From the NCBI GenBank assembly GCA_002344965.1, contig DDUU01000036.1, positions 1 through 64,000 of the forward strand: DNA of 64,000 nt, in the 5' to 3' direction. The notes beneath the pieces are model-generated. The model worked only from the letters and a program-made list of their open reading frames with translations. It did not search any database and was not told the DNA's origin. Below, in pieces: positions 36,294-45,996 of this stretch (position 1 is its first letter; each line of letters begins with the position of its first letter). The stretch is from Candidatus Tepidiaquacellales bacterium UBA2330. Its GTDB lineage: Bacteria; Bacteroidota; Ignavibacteria; Tepidaquicellales; Tepidaquicellaceae. Both the position numbers and the translations under genes were made by a program.

Positions 36294-39200
36294 TTAATCT
36301 GAAATTGAAATTTTCATTTCATCTGAATTACCGTAAACTTCCGGATAATACATCAGCATACCTCTGGCAGGATTTACTGAATATTCGCCCGGGATCTGAG
36401 CTCTCATTATGTATGAAAACTGATAATCGCCTTTTCCCATATAGCTGGCGAAAAAAACAACCCTGTTATCCCTTATCTCCTTATCAGCATACCACCATCT
36501 CCAGTAATAATTATTGTATCCCTGATAATCATTTTCATCTTCTATCCTGTAAGCCCAGTCGTCTTTTATAACCTCAGCGCCTGAAGGAATGAAATCTTCA
36601 AGCATAAAATAATTATTTTCATTCTCTCTGGATGACACACGTACTTTAACTAAAAATTCATCACCGGATTTCAAACTGCCGTCAAAATATTTTTTTCTGT
36701 AAACTATTTTATCTTCCGAATATGATTCATACTTCTCAAGTTTAAAATATTCTCTTTCAATCCTGAATCCGTTCTCAGAAGATTTACTGCCGGCGCTGTT
36801 GTCATAATAAGATGCGCCGGAAGAAAAATATACCTTTCCTCTGCCTGACTTTTCAATCCTGATCTCATTCTGTCCTGTTTTTAAATTTTTACTGTCTATC
36901 AGGACAGGTTCGCTTTTCGAAAATACATTTGTCTTATTCATATTTAAGTCGGATACAATATTATTATTTATAAATACTTTAACATTATAATCAGGATCAA
37001 GCTCAGGGGAATTTTTCAGATAATCGACCATTGCATAAATTATCATCGCGGTTTCCTGCGTGCTTCTCCAAGCATTTCCGCGTCTCTGCATCATAAGCCA
37101 TCTCACGACTTTCTCTTTTAAATCAGATATCTCATTGATATTTACAATAGCTTTCAAAGCCATAGCAGTAGTCTGTACTTTGTCATCCTGCCATCTGTAA
37201 TGAAATTCCTTACCCTCCCAGTAAGCCGCGCCTTCACCGCTTGTCTTTACATTTTTTTCAAGACTTATAAGCTCATCTTTTGCTTTCCTTTCATTTCCAA
37301 TTAATTTCCATGTCATCGCTACCAGACTTTTCGCATAATCATTCAGTTCAGCTTTGTTTATTGTATCAAGAATTTTTTCAATGTATTCATTATTGTCCTT
37401 GCCTGCAATAGCCAGCGAATAAAGCATATATGCTCTTGTAGTCAAATCTTTTTCATTTTTATTCAGATGATTTTTAATCGCAGACTTACCGTTGTTTAAT
37501 ACCGCGTCTCTGACTTCATATCCCGATTCTGAAGCAACAGCAAGTCCGTAAACCACATACGCCGTCATGAATGGATTAGAATTATCATTTTCCCACCAGC
37601 CCCAGCCGCCGTCAGAATGCTGAAAACCGTATAATCTCTGCAGACCTTTATCCACCATCAGCGGAAGATCTTTCTTAGTTGCATCGCTGATAGGAGCATT
37701 AATCTCACGGAATGCTTTTGCGACTATTACCGTCGGAAGGAATCTGCTCATAGTCTGCTCCACACAGCCGTAAGGATAACCCGCGAGTTCGTCAAGAGAT
37801 GTAAGGATAACAGAAGCAAGAGAAGCGTCTATGTTAATTTTCATTCCTGCGCTTTTCATATCTGTACCCGGAGGAATCTCAAATGTCTTCACTTCAGTTT
37901 TGTTCTCTTCAGAAATATCAGCAACGTTATTCTTTATAATTTCCAGACCTGCAGGCTGAAGCGGTGTTTTTATTTCCACTGCATCTGACTCTTCATCTGT
38001 TAAAGCTTCGGCGTATAATTTAGCTTCGCCTACAGGTTCCGTTACTTTCACTTTCCAGTCTAATCTGATCTCAGAATCAGGAGGTATATTTACGCTTTTT
38101 TCATTTTCGCCGGATACAAGAATCAGATTTTCCGCAGTAAATTTTACTTTAGCTCTTTTTTCAGTTTTCAGATAATTATGTATGATAGTTGAAACAGTTA
38201 CATCATCATTTTCCTGAAAAAATCTTGGCGTTTCCATCCTTACAATTAAATCCTTCCTGGTTATTACGGTTGTAACTGACTGACCGACCTTCGTATCTTC
38301 AGTTATAACTCTTGAGGTTATTCTCCATTCCGTAAGATTGTCCGGAAAAAGAAAATTTACATTTGCATATCCGTCCGCATCAGTTTCGGAATACGGTGAC
38401 CAGAATATCGCGTCACGGAAATCAGACCTTACATCTGCAGAAACTAAATCATTAAATCCGGTAGGCATTTCAGAACTTTTTTCCTTTTTACTTTCTTCAG
38501 GAGCGCTTTTCATATCAGCATTTAATCTGATACTGCCGGGAGCATCTCTGTCCATACCGATCATTCCTGACTGATCCATTGTCTCGTTTTCATTTAAATC
38601 CCGGTCAGTGTAAAGTATAATATTTTTTGTCTGACCTTTTACAAGAATGATTTCTTTCAAATCATTTTTTTCCGTGTTACTGTAATATGCGCTTACAGAA
38701 TACTTACCTTCAGGGAGTTTAAATTCGAAATCTCCGTTAAGTCCCGTAACCGCCGCATAATAATCTTCATCAATAATTATCACCGCGCCTTTTACTGGAT
38801 TGCCGCTTCTGTTTAAAAACCTGCCTTTTACCGTTGCCAGATCTTTATCCGAAGTGCTTCGCAAATTAAATTTTTCATAAATTGAAATCAGTCTTGAACT
38901 GCCGTGACTGTTCATTACATTATTAAATGATGAAGATACTGTCGTATAACTGTTGCCGTAAAAAAACTTTCTTATATCTTTCGTATTGTCCTCTTTGATG
39001 GAATATATACTTTCATCCACCACGCCAATTGACACTTCGGCGTTTCGCACAGGATTACCGTAGCTGTCAGTAACTCTGACTTTTACTTCACCCGGTTCCT
39101 TTGGTTTGTATATAAGTTTAGACGGATCAATTGTAACCGTGAGAAATTTTTCTTCCGGAATTACAAGAATAGACTTACCGGAATTATAAAAGACGCCTTC

Positions 39201-41291
39201 ATAGACATAGTTTACATTAATTTCAAAGTTCGACAAATATTTATCAGTAATTGGAATTTCAATAATTTTAGATGTGCCTGTAAACTTTTCCGTTTTAAAA
39301 TAAAGTATATCATCAGTGTTTGATGTTACAAGCACACTTGCACCGGGATGATTTACAAGCACCAGCGCTCTGCAGATCTCTCCCTGTTTATAACTGTCTT
39401 TTTCGGGAATGATCTGAACGCTGCCGGACTGATTGTAATACCACCACATGTCTCCCTTACTTACATAAAATCCTGTTCCCGTTGTAATTTCATTTGCTCT
39501 GTCATCTCTGGATTTAATTTCGACATTATAATATCCTTCAGGATTCAGATTACTAATATCAAATGAAACCGAACCCTGACCGTCAGATAAAGTCATTCCG
39601 GATAAAGACTTTATGTATTCTTTATTTTCATTGTAATCCTTTGACCAGGTGGATTTATAAACAGATGCTTCGAAATTCGTACTGACCGGATTACCGGAAA
39701 AGTCTTCTGCGAATACTGTAATCTTTACGTTTTCTTCAGGCTTATAAATATATCTGTCGGATTTCGCAGAAAGAGTAAATCCTCCGCGTGTAACAAAAAC
39801 CGATGTTGTTCCCGAGATTTCTCTTCTTGACTTATCAGTTATCTTTGCCTGAATTATATATTTATAATCCGACTGAGAGTAGAAAGGTCTGTACCAATGA
39901 TAGTCTTCATTTGCATTTTCAAAATCTTCATTTATGCCGTAAGCAATATTAAACTTCCCTTCGCTGTCAAGAATCCCGGAACCGGTATGTATTAATTCCG
40001 CGCCGCGATACATTTGATTTTCATCAGCATTTTCATAATAGTCCTCATACCACCATGCATACTCGGAAAATTTCCACCACGGCTTGTAATACCTAATTTT
40101 GTAAATATTGTATTCTATTTCAGCTTCTGATACCGGACTTCCGAAAAAATATTTTGCTTCGGCGACAGCTGTAAGATTATCCTTTCCGTAGTACTGATTC
40201 TTTTCTGGTGTTACTGTCACTTTGTATTCCGGCTTTTTATACTGCTCTACTGTAAAATTTCCGGTATAAGAATTATTTTCGTCAATGTTGGCAAAGATAG
40301 TATATGTTCCGAGCGCAGCTTCTTCGTTAAGCTTATAAGTCCCGTTAAAGCTTCCCATCTCATTTGTCTTTAAAACCTGCTTATATACTTCAGCGTTTTT
40401 TGAATCCTTAATAATTAGAGTAACATCTTTATTTTTTACGGCAGACAAAGTATTTGCCTCATTTAGTCTTAGAGTACCTTTAAAGTTAACAGCAAGTCCA
40501 GTCCTGTAAACCGGCTGCTCAGTAAAAATGTAAGCAAAATATTTATTTCCCGAATATCCAAAAAATAAATACGGATCTGAAATTAAAACATCATCACCGT
40601 AATTTCCAATTATAACAGGATTGTTATTTTCATCAGATTCCGTTTTTACATCCTGATTTACAGTTTGATAAAAAACCCCGTCTGAAGTTTTTCCCTGACC
40701 GATCTTTTTTGATCCAATATAAAAATTAAGCTCTGCGTTGTTCACCGGCTCTCCGCTGTTTCTTCTTACAGCAAAACCGAGCATTGAATTATTACCCGCT
40801 TTGGATACAAGTCCCAGCTCGGAAATAATGAATCCGCAGTATGCTACTTTCTTGTAAGAAGTTACTTTGACAAGATAAGCTCCTTTTTCCTTTATATTCA
40901 GCGGTATATCCTCATTATAATAGTTATAATTATATTCATTCTTACTTTTAAGTGTTTTCTTGAAGCTATACACGCTTGTTGTATAGAAAAGCAGATTCTT
41001 GTTATCTTTACCAAGGACGTCCAGATTATATCTGGAAGACTGGCCGGAATAAAATCTTTCAATGTCATTGATCTTTAATACCTCTATATCAAACCGGGCC
41101 GGCTTTATTTCTTTACTATCATAATTACCGTACGAATACAAATTCAGAGAGATCTCATCACCGGGAGAATAAATATTTTTAGTACTGATGGAATAATTTA
41201 TCTGATTCTGGGAATTACCGGCTGCAGGTGAGAGCAGGGAAGACAAAACTAAAATGAAAGTAAATACTTTTAGGAAAACTGAGATTGTCAT
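36294..41291 (-). CDS. Bacterial alpha-2-macroglobulin family protein with thioester
   Basis: Large protease-trapping protein (1665 residues) facing the periplasm or surface. A signal peptide without a clear lipobox is followed by MG-type beta-sandwich domains, MG2 around residues 250-360, the A2M segment (about 940-1040; FRDAIFWSPYSETDADG), and a thioester helical domain with C1176 in YGCVEQTMSRFLP (CxEQ, intact) and repeats such as HSDGGWGWWENDNSNPF. A carboxypeptidase-regulatory-like insert (about 818-880; FLNRSGNPVKGAVIIIDE) sits before the bait region, and this region contains acidic/Lys-rich bait-like sequence. PBP1C, its usual partner, is not adjacent. Confidence 0.88.
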   Translation of the reverse strand: MTISVFLKVFTFILVLSSLLSPAAGNSQNQINYSISTKNIYSPGDEISLNLYSYGNYDSKEIKPARFDIEVLKINDIERFYSGQSSRYNLDVLGKDNKNLLFYTTSVYSFKKTLKSKNEYNYNYYNEDIPLNIKEKGAYLVKVTSYKKVAYCGFIISELGLVSKAGNNSMLGFAVRRNSGEPVNNAELNFYIGSKKIGQGKTSDGVFYQTVNQDVKTESDENNNPVIIGNYGDDVLISDPYLFFGYSGNKYFAYIFTEQPVYRTGLAVNFKGTLRLNEANTLSAVKNKDVTLIIKDSKNAEVYKQVLKTNEMGSFNGTYKLNEEAALGTYTIFANIDENNSYTGNFTVEQYKKPEYKVTVTPEKNQYYGKDNLTAVAEAKYFFGSPVSEAEIEYNIYKIRYYKPWWKFSEYAWWYEDYYENADENQMYRGAELIHTGSGILDSEGKFNIAYGINEDFENANEDYHWYRPFYSQSDYKYIIQAKITDKSRREISGTTSVFVTRGGFTLSAKSDRYIYKPEENVKITVFAEDFSGNPVSTNFEASVYKSTWSKDYNENKEYIKSLSGMTLSDGQGSVSFDISNLNPEGYYNVEIKSRDDRANEITTGTGFYVSKGDMWWYYNQSGSVQIIPEKDSYKQGEICRALVLVNHPGASVLVTSNTDDILYFKTEKFTGTSKIIEIPITDKYLSNFEINVNYVYEGVFYNSGKSILVIPEEKFLTVTIDPSKLIYKPKEPGEVKVRVTDSYGNPVRNAEVSIGVVDESIYSIKEDNTKDIRKFFYGNSYTTVSSSFNNVMNSHGSSRLISIYEKFNLRSTSDKDLATVKGRFLNRSGNPVKGAVIIIDEDYYAAVTGLNGDFEFKLPEGKYSVSAYYSNTEKNDLKEIILVKGQTKNIILYTDRDLNENETMDQSGMIGMDRDAPGSIRLNADMKSAPEESKKEKSSEMPTGFNDLVSADVRSDFRDAIFWSPYSETDADGYANVNFLFPDNLTEWRITSRVITEDTKVGQSVTTVITRKDLIVRMETPRFFQENDDVTVSTIIHNYLKTEKRAKVKFTAENLILVSGENEKSVNIPPDSEIRLDWKVKVTEPVGEAKLYAEALTDEESDAVEIKTPLQPAGLEIIKNNVADISEENKTEVKTFEIPPGTDMKSAGMKINIDASLASVILTSLDELAGYPYGCVEQTMSRFLPTVIVAKAFREINAPISDATKKDLPLMVDKGLQRLYGFQHSDGGWGWWENDNSNPFMTAYVVYGLAVASESGYEVRDAVLNNGKSAIKNHLNKNEKDLTTRAYMLYSLAIAGKDNNEYIEKILDTINKAELNDYAKSLVAMTWKLIGNERKAKDELISLEKNVKTSGEGAAYWEGKEFHYRWQDDKVQTTAMALKAIVNINEISDLKEKVVRWLMMQRRGNAWRSTQETAMIIYAMVDYLKNSPELDPDYNVKVFINNNIVSDLNMNKTNVFSKSEPVLIDSKNLKTGQNEIRIEKSGRGKVYFSSGASYYDNSAGSKSSENGFRIEREYFKLEKYESYSEDKIVYRKKYFDGSLKSGDEFLVKVRVSSRENENNYFMLEDFIPSGAEVIKDDWAYRIEDENDYQGYNNYYWRWWYADKEIRDNRVVFFASYMGKGDYQFSYIMRAQIPGEYSVNPARGMLMYYPEVYGNSDEMKISISD

Positions 41292-41413
41292 GTCAGTATT
41301 TTTAAATTTCAGAAAATAATTCAGGATATAAATAGATTTTTAAATTTTAAAAGTAAAAATTAATAAGTAGATTGGAACATCTTAAGTCAGCTCAGCACTT
41401 ATATTTACAATCT

Positions 41414-41440
41414 CCGGGAAAGTTCCCGGCATTTTTTTTT
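41414..41440 (+). terminator. Terminator-like hairpin directly before a start codon
   Basis: CCGGGAA pairs with TTCCCGG around a very tight loop and is followed by a 9-T run. It ends 4 bases before the ATG at 41444. It may end a short leader or small RNA, or attenuate the following gene. Confidence 0.7.
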
Positions 41441-41443
41441 ATT

Positions 41444-42160
41444 ATGTTGGATAAAATAATCGGCGAACCATTTTTGGGATTTGATAAAAAAGGGCTTCTG
41501 TTTCTTAAATCTCTTAAAACTGAAAAGAACAATAACAAAGAGTGGTTTGATAAAAACAGAGACACTTATGAAAATTATCTGAAGAATCCGATGAAAGAAC
41601 TAATTGATGCGCTGGCAGTGGAAATAAATAAAATCGATCCGCAAATTGTAGTAAATTACAAATCAATTTTCAGAATTAACAGGGACATCAGATTTTCAAA
41701 AAACAAAACTCCGTATAAGACGCATTATTCAGCTGCATTTACATTCGGCAAGGTGAAATCATCCGAAGATCCGCAATTTTATTTTCATTTCAGTCCCGAA
41801 GAATTTTTGTTTGCAGCGGGACAATACAGCATGGATCCTGTGTATTTAAAGAAGATCCGATTTTATATTTTTAAAAATTTTGATAATTATAAAAAGATCA
41901 CCGGCAGTAAATCTCTTTTAAAATATTTCGGGAAAGTGCAGGGTGAATCATTAATAAACCTTCCTAAAGATTTTGATAAAGAGATTATATATTCAAAGGA
42001 TCCATATCTTGCAGAGACATTAATGAAAAAACAGTTTTATGTTTTCAGGACTTATAAACCTGATGTAATACTCAATGAAAAAATTACAGATATTATAACG
42101 GAAGACATAAAGATAACATATGATTTTACCAAATTTCTGCACAGCGCCGTAATAAATTAA
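41444..42160 (+). CDS. DUF2461 (TIGR02453) family protein
   Basis: 238 residues from ATG 41444, chosen since it follows the terminator-like hairpin and begins the conserved part (LDKIIGEPFLGFDKKGLLFLKSLK). The family pattern is present: KEWFDKNRDTYENY, FRINRDIRFSKNKTPYKTHYSAAF and GQYSMDP, then PDFD-like KDFDKE and a FYVFRTYKPD segment. The function is unknown. An upstream extension to TTG 41372 would add 24 residues with no family match and would read through the hairpin. Confidence 0.85.
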   Translation: MLDKIIGEPFLGFDKKGLLFLKSLKTEKNNNKEWFDKNRDTYENYLKNPMKELIDALAVEINKIDPQIVVNYKSIFRINRDIRFSKNKTPYKTHYSAAFTFGKVKSSEDPQFYFHFSPEEFLFAAGQYSMDPVYLKKIRFYIFKNFDNYKKITGSKSLLKYFGKVQGESLINLPKDFDKEIIYSKDPYLAETLMKKQFYVFRTYKPDVILNEKITDIITEDIKITYDFTKFLHSAVIN

Positions 42161-42191
42161 TTTATTAATTAAAATTTACTTATACATTTTT

Positions 42192-42980
42192 ATGAATACT
42201 TTTAAAGTTAACGGAATACATGTGAATGATCACGGAGGGAAAGGAGAACCGCTGATTTTCATTCATGCTTATCCGTTATGCAGCAGGATGTGGGATAAGC
42301 AGGCAGAATATTTTAATGACAGATTCAGAGTTATTACTTATGATATCAGGGGACTTGGATACAGTAACGAACTTGAATCTTACCTTTTCACTATGGAAGA
42401 TCTTGTGGATGATCTGGAAAATATTCTCAATCATATGAAGCTTGATAAAGTAAATGCATGCGGTCTTTCAGTCGGGGGATATATTTTACTCAGATCAGCC
42501 GAACGAATGCCCGAAAGATTCAGTTCATTAATACTTGCGGATACAAAAGCAGAAAGCGATGATCATGATTCGATGCTCAACAGATCTGCAGGCATTAAGA
42601 AGATCAGATCCGGTATGAAAGATGAATTTATAGAAGCAATGCTTCCCAAGCTCATAAGCAATGAAGGCTTTAATAATCCTGAGATTAATAATAAGGTCAG
42701 AGAAATGATGGGATGGATGGATGTTAACGGCATGTGTTCGGTTATGATTGCAATTGCAACCAGAACTAATTTAATAAACAGGTTAAAAAATATCAGCATA
42801 CCTTCTCTTGTAATCGTTGGAAAGGAAGACGCTCTGACTCCAGTTATACATTCTTTTTATTTAAAGGAGAATCTAAGGAATGCAAAATATCATCTTATAA
42901 AAAATGCAGGACATATAAGTAATATGGAAAAACCGGAAGAGTTTAATAAAGCTCTGGAGGAATTTCTATTATCTGTTTAG
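42192..42980 (+). CDS. Alpha/beta-hydrolase fold protein
   Basis: 262 residues with an intact catalytic triad: nucleophile S93 (GLSVGGY), D213 (GKEDALTP) and H241 (NAGHISNME). The oxyanion region IFIHAYPLCSRMWD is near the N-terminus. It resembles the 3-oxoadipate enol-lactonase/haloperoxidase-type subgroup, but substrate is undetermined. The start is ATG 42192, 31 bases after DUF2461. Confidence 0.88.
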   Translation: MNTFKVNGIHVNDHGGKGEPLIFIHAYPLCSRMWDKQAEYFNDRFRVITYDIRGLGYSNELESYLFTMEDLVDDLENILNHMKLDKVNACGLSVGGYILLRSAERMPERFSSLILADTKAESDDHDSMLNRSAGIKKIRSGMKDEFIEAMLPKLISNEGFNNPEINNKVREMMGWMDVNGMCSVMIAIATRTNLINRLKNISIPSLVIVGKEDALTPVIHSFYLKENLRNAKYHLIKNAGHISNMEKPEEFNKALEEFLLSV

Positions 42981-43087
42981 TAAATATTGATCAATTATTC
43001 CTATATCTTATTTTCATTTTATAGACTGTAAAATGACAGCTGCATTTTAAAACTTAATGCGTTACTCCTTAATAAAATCAGTTAAAT

Positions 43088-43831
43088 ATGAGATTTAAAT
43101 ACACTCTGGAATATGACGGAACCAAATATTCCGGATGGCAGATACAGAAAAACACCAGGACCGTTCAGGGTACTTTGGTAAAATGTATTAAAACAATGCT
43201 TGAAGAAACAAAGGGTAAAAGCGCATATGGTGATTTTTACGGTTCGGGAAGGACGGATAAAGGAGTACATGCATTAGCACAGACTGCTCATCTTGAATGT
43301 GAGACAATGCTTGCTCCGCATATACAGAAAATGAAAATGAACGATATGCTTCCTACTGATATTAATATTCTGAATGTAGAAAGAGTTGCTAATAGTTTTC
43401 ACGCCCGCCACTCTGCGACAGGAAGGCAGTATCTTTACGTTATTTCAAAAAGGAGAACAGCATTTGAAAAAAAATACGTCTGGTGGGTCAGAGACACGCT
43501 TGATGTAACTGAAATGAAAACACTTGCAGAACTTTTAAAAGGATTCCGGGATTTCAGATCATTTTCCGAACCCGATCCGAATAACAAATCCACTCTTGTA
43601 GATCTTGAGTTTATTGAATTAACGGAAACTGAAGATAAAATTTACATTCGTATAAAGGCGTCTCATTTTTTGTGGAAAATGGTAAGAAGGATTGTCGGAA
43701 CGCTTGTAGAAGCGGGAAGAGGAAACATAGGAGCAAAGGAAATCAGAAAGTATCTTAAATCTTATTCAAAAGACCCGGCTATATTTACAGCTCCGCCTTC
43801 CGGACTATTTCTTGAAAAAATTTTTTACTGA
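43088..43831 (+). CDS. truA: tRNA pseudouridine(38-40) synthase TruA
   Basis: Converts uridines 38-40 of tRNA anticodon stems to pseudouridine. The 247-residue protein has the catalytic D57 in GSGRTDKGVHALAQ, the RQYLYVI motif, and FLWKMVRRIVGTLVEAG near the C-terminus. Length and motifs are normal. Confidence 0.95.
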   Translation: MRFKYTLEYDGTKYSGWQIQKNTRTVQGTLVKCIKTMLEETKGKSAYGDFYGSGRTDKGVHALAQTAHLECETMLAPHIQKMKMNDMLPTDINILNVERVANSFHARHSATGRQYLYVISKRRTAFEKKYVWWVRDTLDVTEMKTLAELLKGFRDFRSFSEPDPNNKSTLVDLEFIELTETEDKIYIRIKASHFLWKMVRRIVGTLVEAGRGNIGAKEIRKYLKSYSKDPAIFTAPPSGLFLEKIFY

Positions 43832-44074
43832 GATACAGCCGGTTTTCTTATGTTGAGTAAAGGTCAATTCTTAAAAAGATAAAATTTTTTTACATACACA
43901 AACTAAATCTTTTAAATACCATTTTTCATAGTTCAATTTGTTTATTTAATCCGAACTAACATTTTTAAAAATAGTATGTTATACTATGGAAGTAAGTTAT
44001 TTAAATTCAGTTTTAACCGGCACGATTCTGTTATTTAGTAAATTCAGATTTTAATTTAATTAGTACTAAACAAT

Positions 44075-45007
44075 ATGGAAAAAAGAATTTTAGTCACTGG
44101 CGCTACAGGATTAATAGGTAAAAATGTGGTGAATGAGCTATGTTCAAAAGGTTCATTTGTGAAAATTCTGACTTATAGTAAGGATAAAGCAAAAGATTTA
44201 TTTAAAAAACATTATACAGTTCAGATATACGACTGGAGTAAATTTGAAGACCCGTTCACACTTTCAGGATTGATCAGCGAAACAGATTGTATAATTAACC
44301 TTGCCGGAGAGAATATATCCGGGAAAAAGTGGGATAAAAAATTTAAGGAAAAAATATATAACAGCAGGATCAATCTGACTCAGTTGATTTCGGAATCAAT
44401 CAGGTTTGCAAAAATCAAACCTGAATGTCTTATTAATGCATCAGGTGTAGGTATTTACGGTTTCAGAGGAGATGAAATATTAACGGAAGATGCTGATACG
44501 GGAAAAGATTTTCTTGCGAAACTTTGCATTGACTGGGAAACCGAGGCTTTAAAATCTGTTCAGTATGATGTGAGGGTAGTTACTCTCAGAACGGGAATTG
44601 TCCTTGATAAAAAAGAAGGCGCATTGAGCAAACTAATGATCCCGTTTAAATTTTTTGCAGGCGGATACCAGGGTTCCGGTAAACAGTGGATCTCCTGGAT
44701 ACACATAAAGGATATCACTTCACTGATTTGCTTTGCAGTATTTAGCAAAAACGTAACAGGTGCATTGAATGCATGTTCGCCGGAACCTGTTACCAATAAA
44801 AATTTTTCAAAAGTACTTGGAGAAGTCTTGGAAAAACCGTCATTTATGCCTGTACCGTCATTTATGTTAAAAGCCGTCGTGGGAGAATTCGCAGAAAATT
44901 TACTTCACGGACAAAAAGCTTATCCGAAAAAAGCTCTTGAAAGCGGATTTACATTTGAATTTCCTAATCTCAAAGAAGCATTACAAAATATACTCTCTAA
45001 GACATGA
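44075..45007 (+). CDS. TIGR01777-family NAD-dependent epimerase
   Basis: Extended SDR-like protein of 310 residues with TGATGLIGKN at 7-16, INLAGENISGKKWDKKFKE (the family hallmark), and GVGIYGFRGDE with RVVTLRTGIVLD and WISWIHIKDI later. Family members are often near cell-division or lipid genes; the substrate is unknown. Its stop overlaps the next start (ATGA), so translation is coupled. Confidence 0.88.
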   Translation: MEKRILVTGATGLIGKNVVNELCSKGSFVKILTYSKDKAKDLFKKHYTVQIYDWSKFEDPFTLSGLISETDCIINLAGENISGKKWDKKFKEKIYNSRINLTQLISESIRFAKIKPECLINASGVGIYGFRGDEILTEDADTGKDFLAKLCIDWETEALKSVQYDVRVVTLRTGIVLDKKEGALSKLMIPFKFFAGGYQGSGKQWISWIHIKDITSLICFAVFSKNVTGALNACSPEPVTNKNFSKVLGEVLEKPSFMPVPSFMLKAVVGEFAENLLHGQKAYPKKALESGFTFEFPNLKEALQNILSKT

Positions 45008-45993
45008 CTTATCAAAGCGAATATGTATTAAATGAATTTCAATCACTGGTATTCAAAGTGTTTGGTGAAAATATTACACGAATAGACAAACTCAATGCTG
45101 ATGCCTCCGACAGAAACCTGTTCAGAATTTTTACTGAAAAAAGATCTGTCATAGGAGTTAAAAACAAGCATATAAAAGAAAATCTTGCATTCATAAATTT
45201 TTCAAGGGCATTTTTAAATGCAGGATTTAATGTTCCTGATGTATATGCAGTTTCTGAAGACGCGAAAATTTATATTGAAGAAGATCTCGGGGATATAAAT
45301 CTTTTTATTTTCTCCAAGACTGCTTCAAGAGATGAATGTTTGAATTATTATATGAAAGCGCTGTCAGGTCTTTTGGATTTTCAGATACGCGGTTTAAATA
45401 TCGTTGACCTGAAGTATTGTTATCAGACGGAAAATTTTTCAAATGATCTTTTATATTCTGATTTTCAGAAATTTGAGGAATATTATATAACTAAACTAAA
45501 AAAATCAGATATTGATGAAGCTCTGTTTAATGATGTTTATAATTTACTTTGCACTGTAAATTCCGGCGCAGATAATAATTTTTTTCTTTACAGGGATTTT
45601 CAGACAAGGAACATAATGGTAAAAGACTGTGAGCTGTATTTTATTGACTTTCAGTCAGGAAGAAGAGGACCGCTTCAATATGATGCGGCGTCTTTTTTAT
45701 ACTCAGGCAGCATTGATCTTTCTGAAGATGAAAGGAGTCTTCTCTTGAATTTTTATATTGATGCCGTAAATAAAAGGACCGGAGCGAACGTGGAAAAATT
45801 CATGCATGAGTTTTACTTTTTTGCACTGATGAGATTAATACAGATACTGGGAAGTTACGGATACACATACGAGAAAAAAAAAGATGAATCTGTCCTGAAA
45901 AAAATTCCAAAAGCTATTTCCAATATCGGAAGTTTAAGAACTAAAACTTCAGATCCGGTAATTCTGAAATTTATTGATTACCTGACAAGTTAA
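45004..45993 (+). CDS. Aminoglycoside-phosphotransferase-fold kinase, AmgK-like
   Basis: Kinase-like protein of 329 residues with the small-molecule kinase core: NADASDRNLFRI in the N-lobe, IEEDLGDINLF as hinge, the catalytic loop YRDFQTRN (D198, N203) and metal-binding D215 in IDFQSGRRGPLQYDAASFLY. The DASxR and IDFQ...GPxxYD motifs are like those of AmgK-type kinases for cell-wall sugars (anomeric N-acetylmuramate recycling). No MurU-like nucleotidyltransferase is adjacent, so the substrate is open. Its start overlaps the preceding epimerase stop by 4 bases. Confidence 0.75.
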   Translation: MTYQSEYVLNEFQSLVFKVFGENITRIDKLNADASDRNLFRIFTEKRSVIGVKNKHIKENLAFINFSRAFLNAGFNVPDVYAVSEDAKIYIEEDLGDINLFIFSKTASRDECLNYYMKALSGLLDFQIRGLNIVDLKYCYQTENFSNDLLYSDFQKFEEYYITKLKKSDIDEALFNDVYNLLCTVNSGADNNFFLYRDFQTRNIMVKDCELYFIDFQSGRRGPLQYDAASFLYSGSIDLSEDERSLLLNFYIDAVNKRTGANVEKFMHEFYFFALMRLIQILGSYGYTYEKKKDESVLKKIPKAISNIGSLRTKTSDPVILKFIDYLTS

Positions 45994-45996
45994 AAT

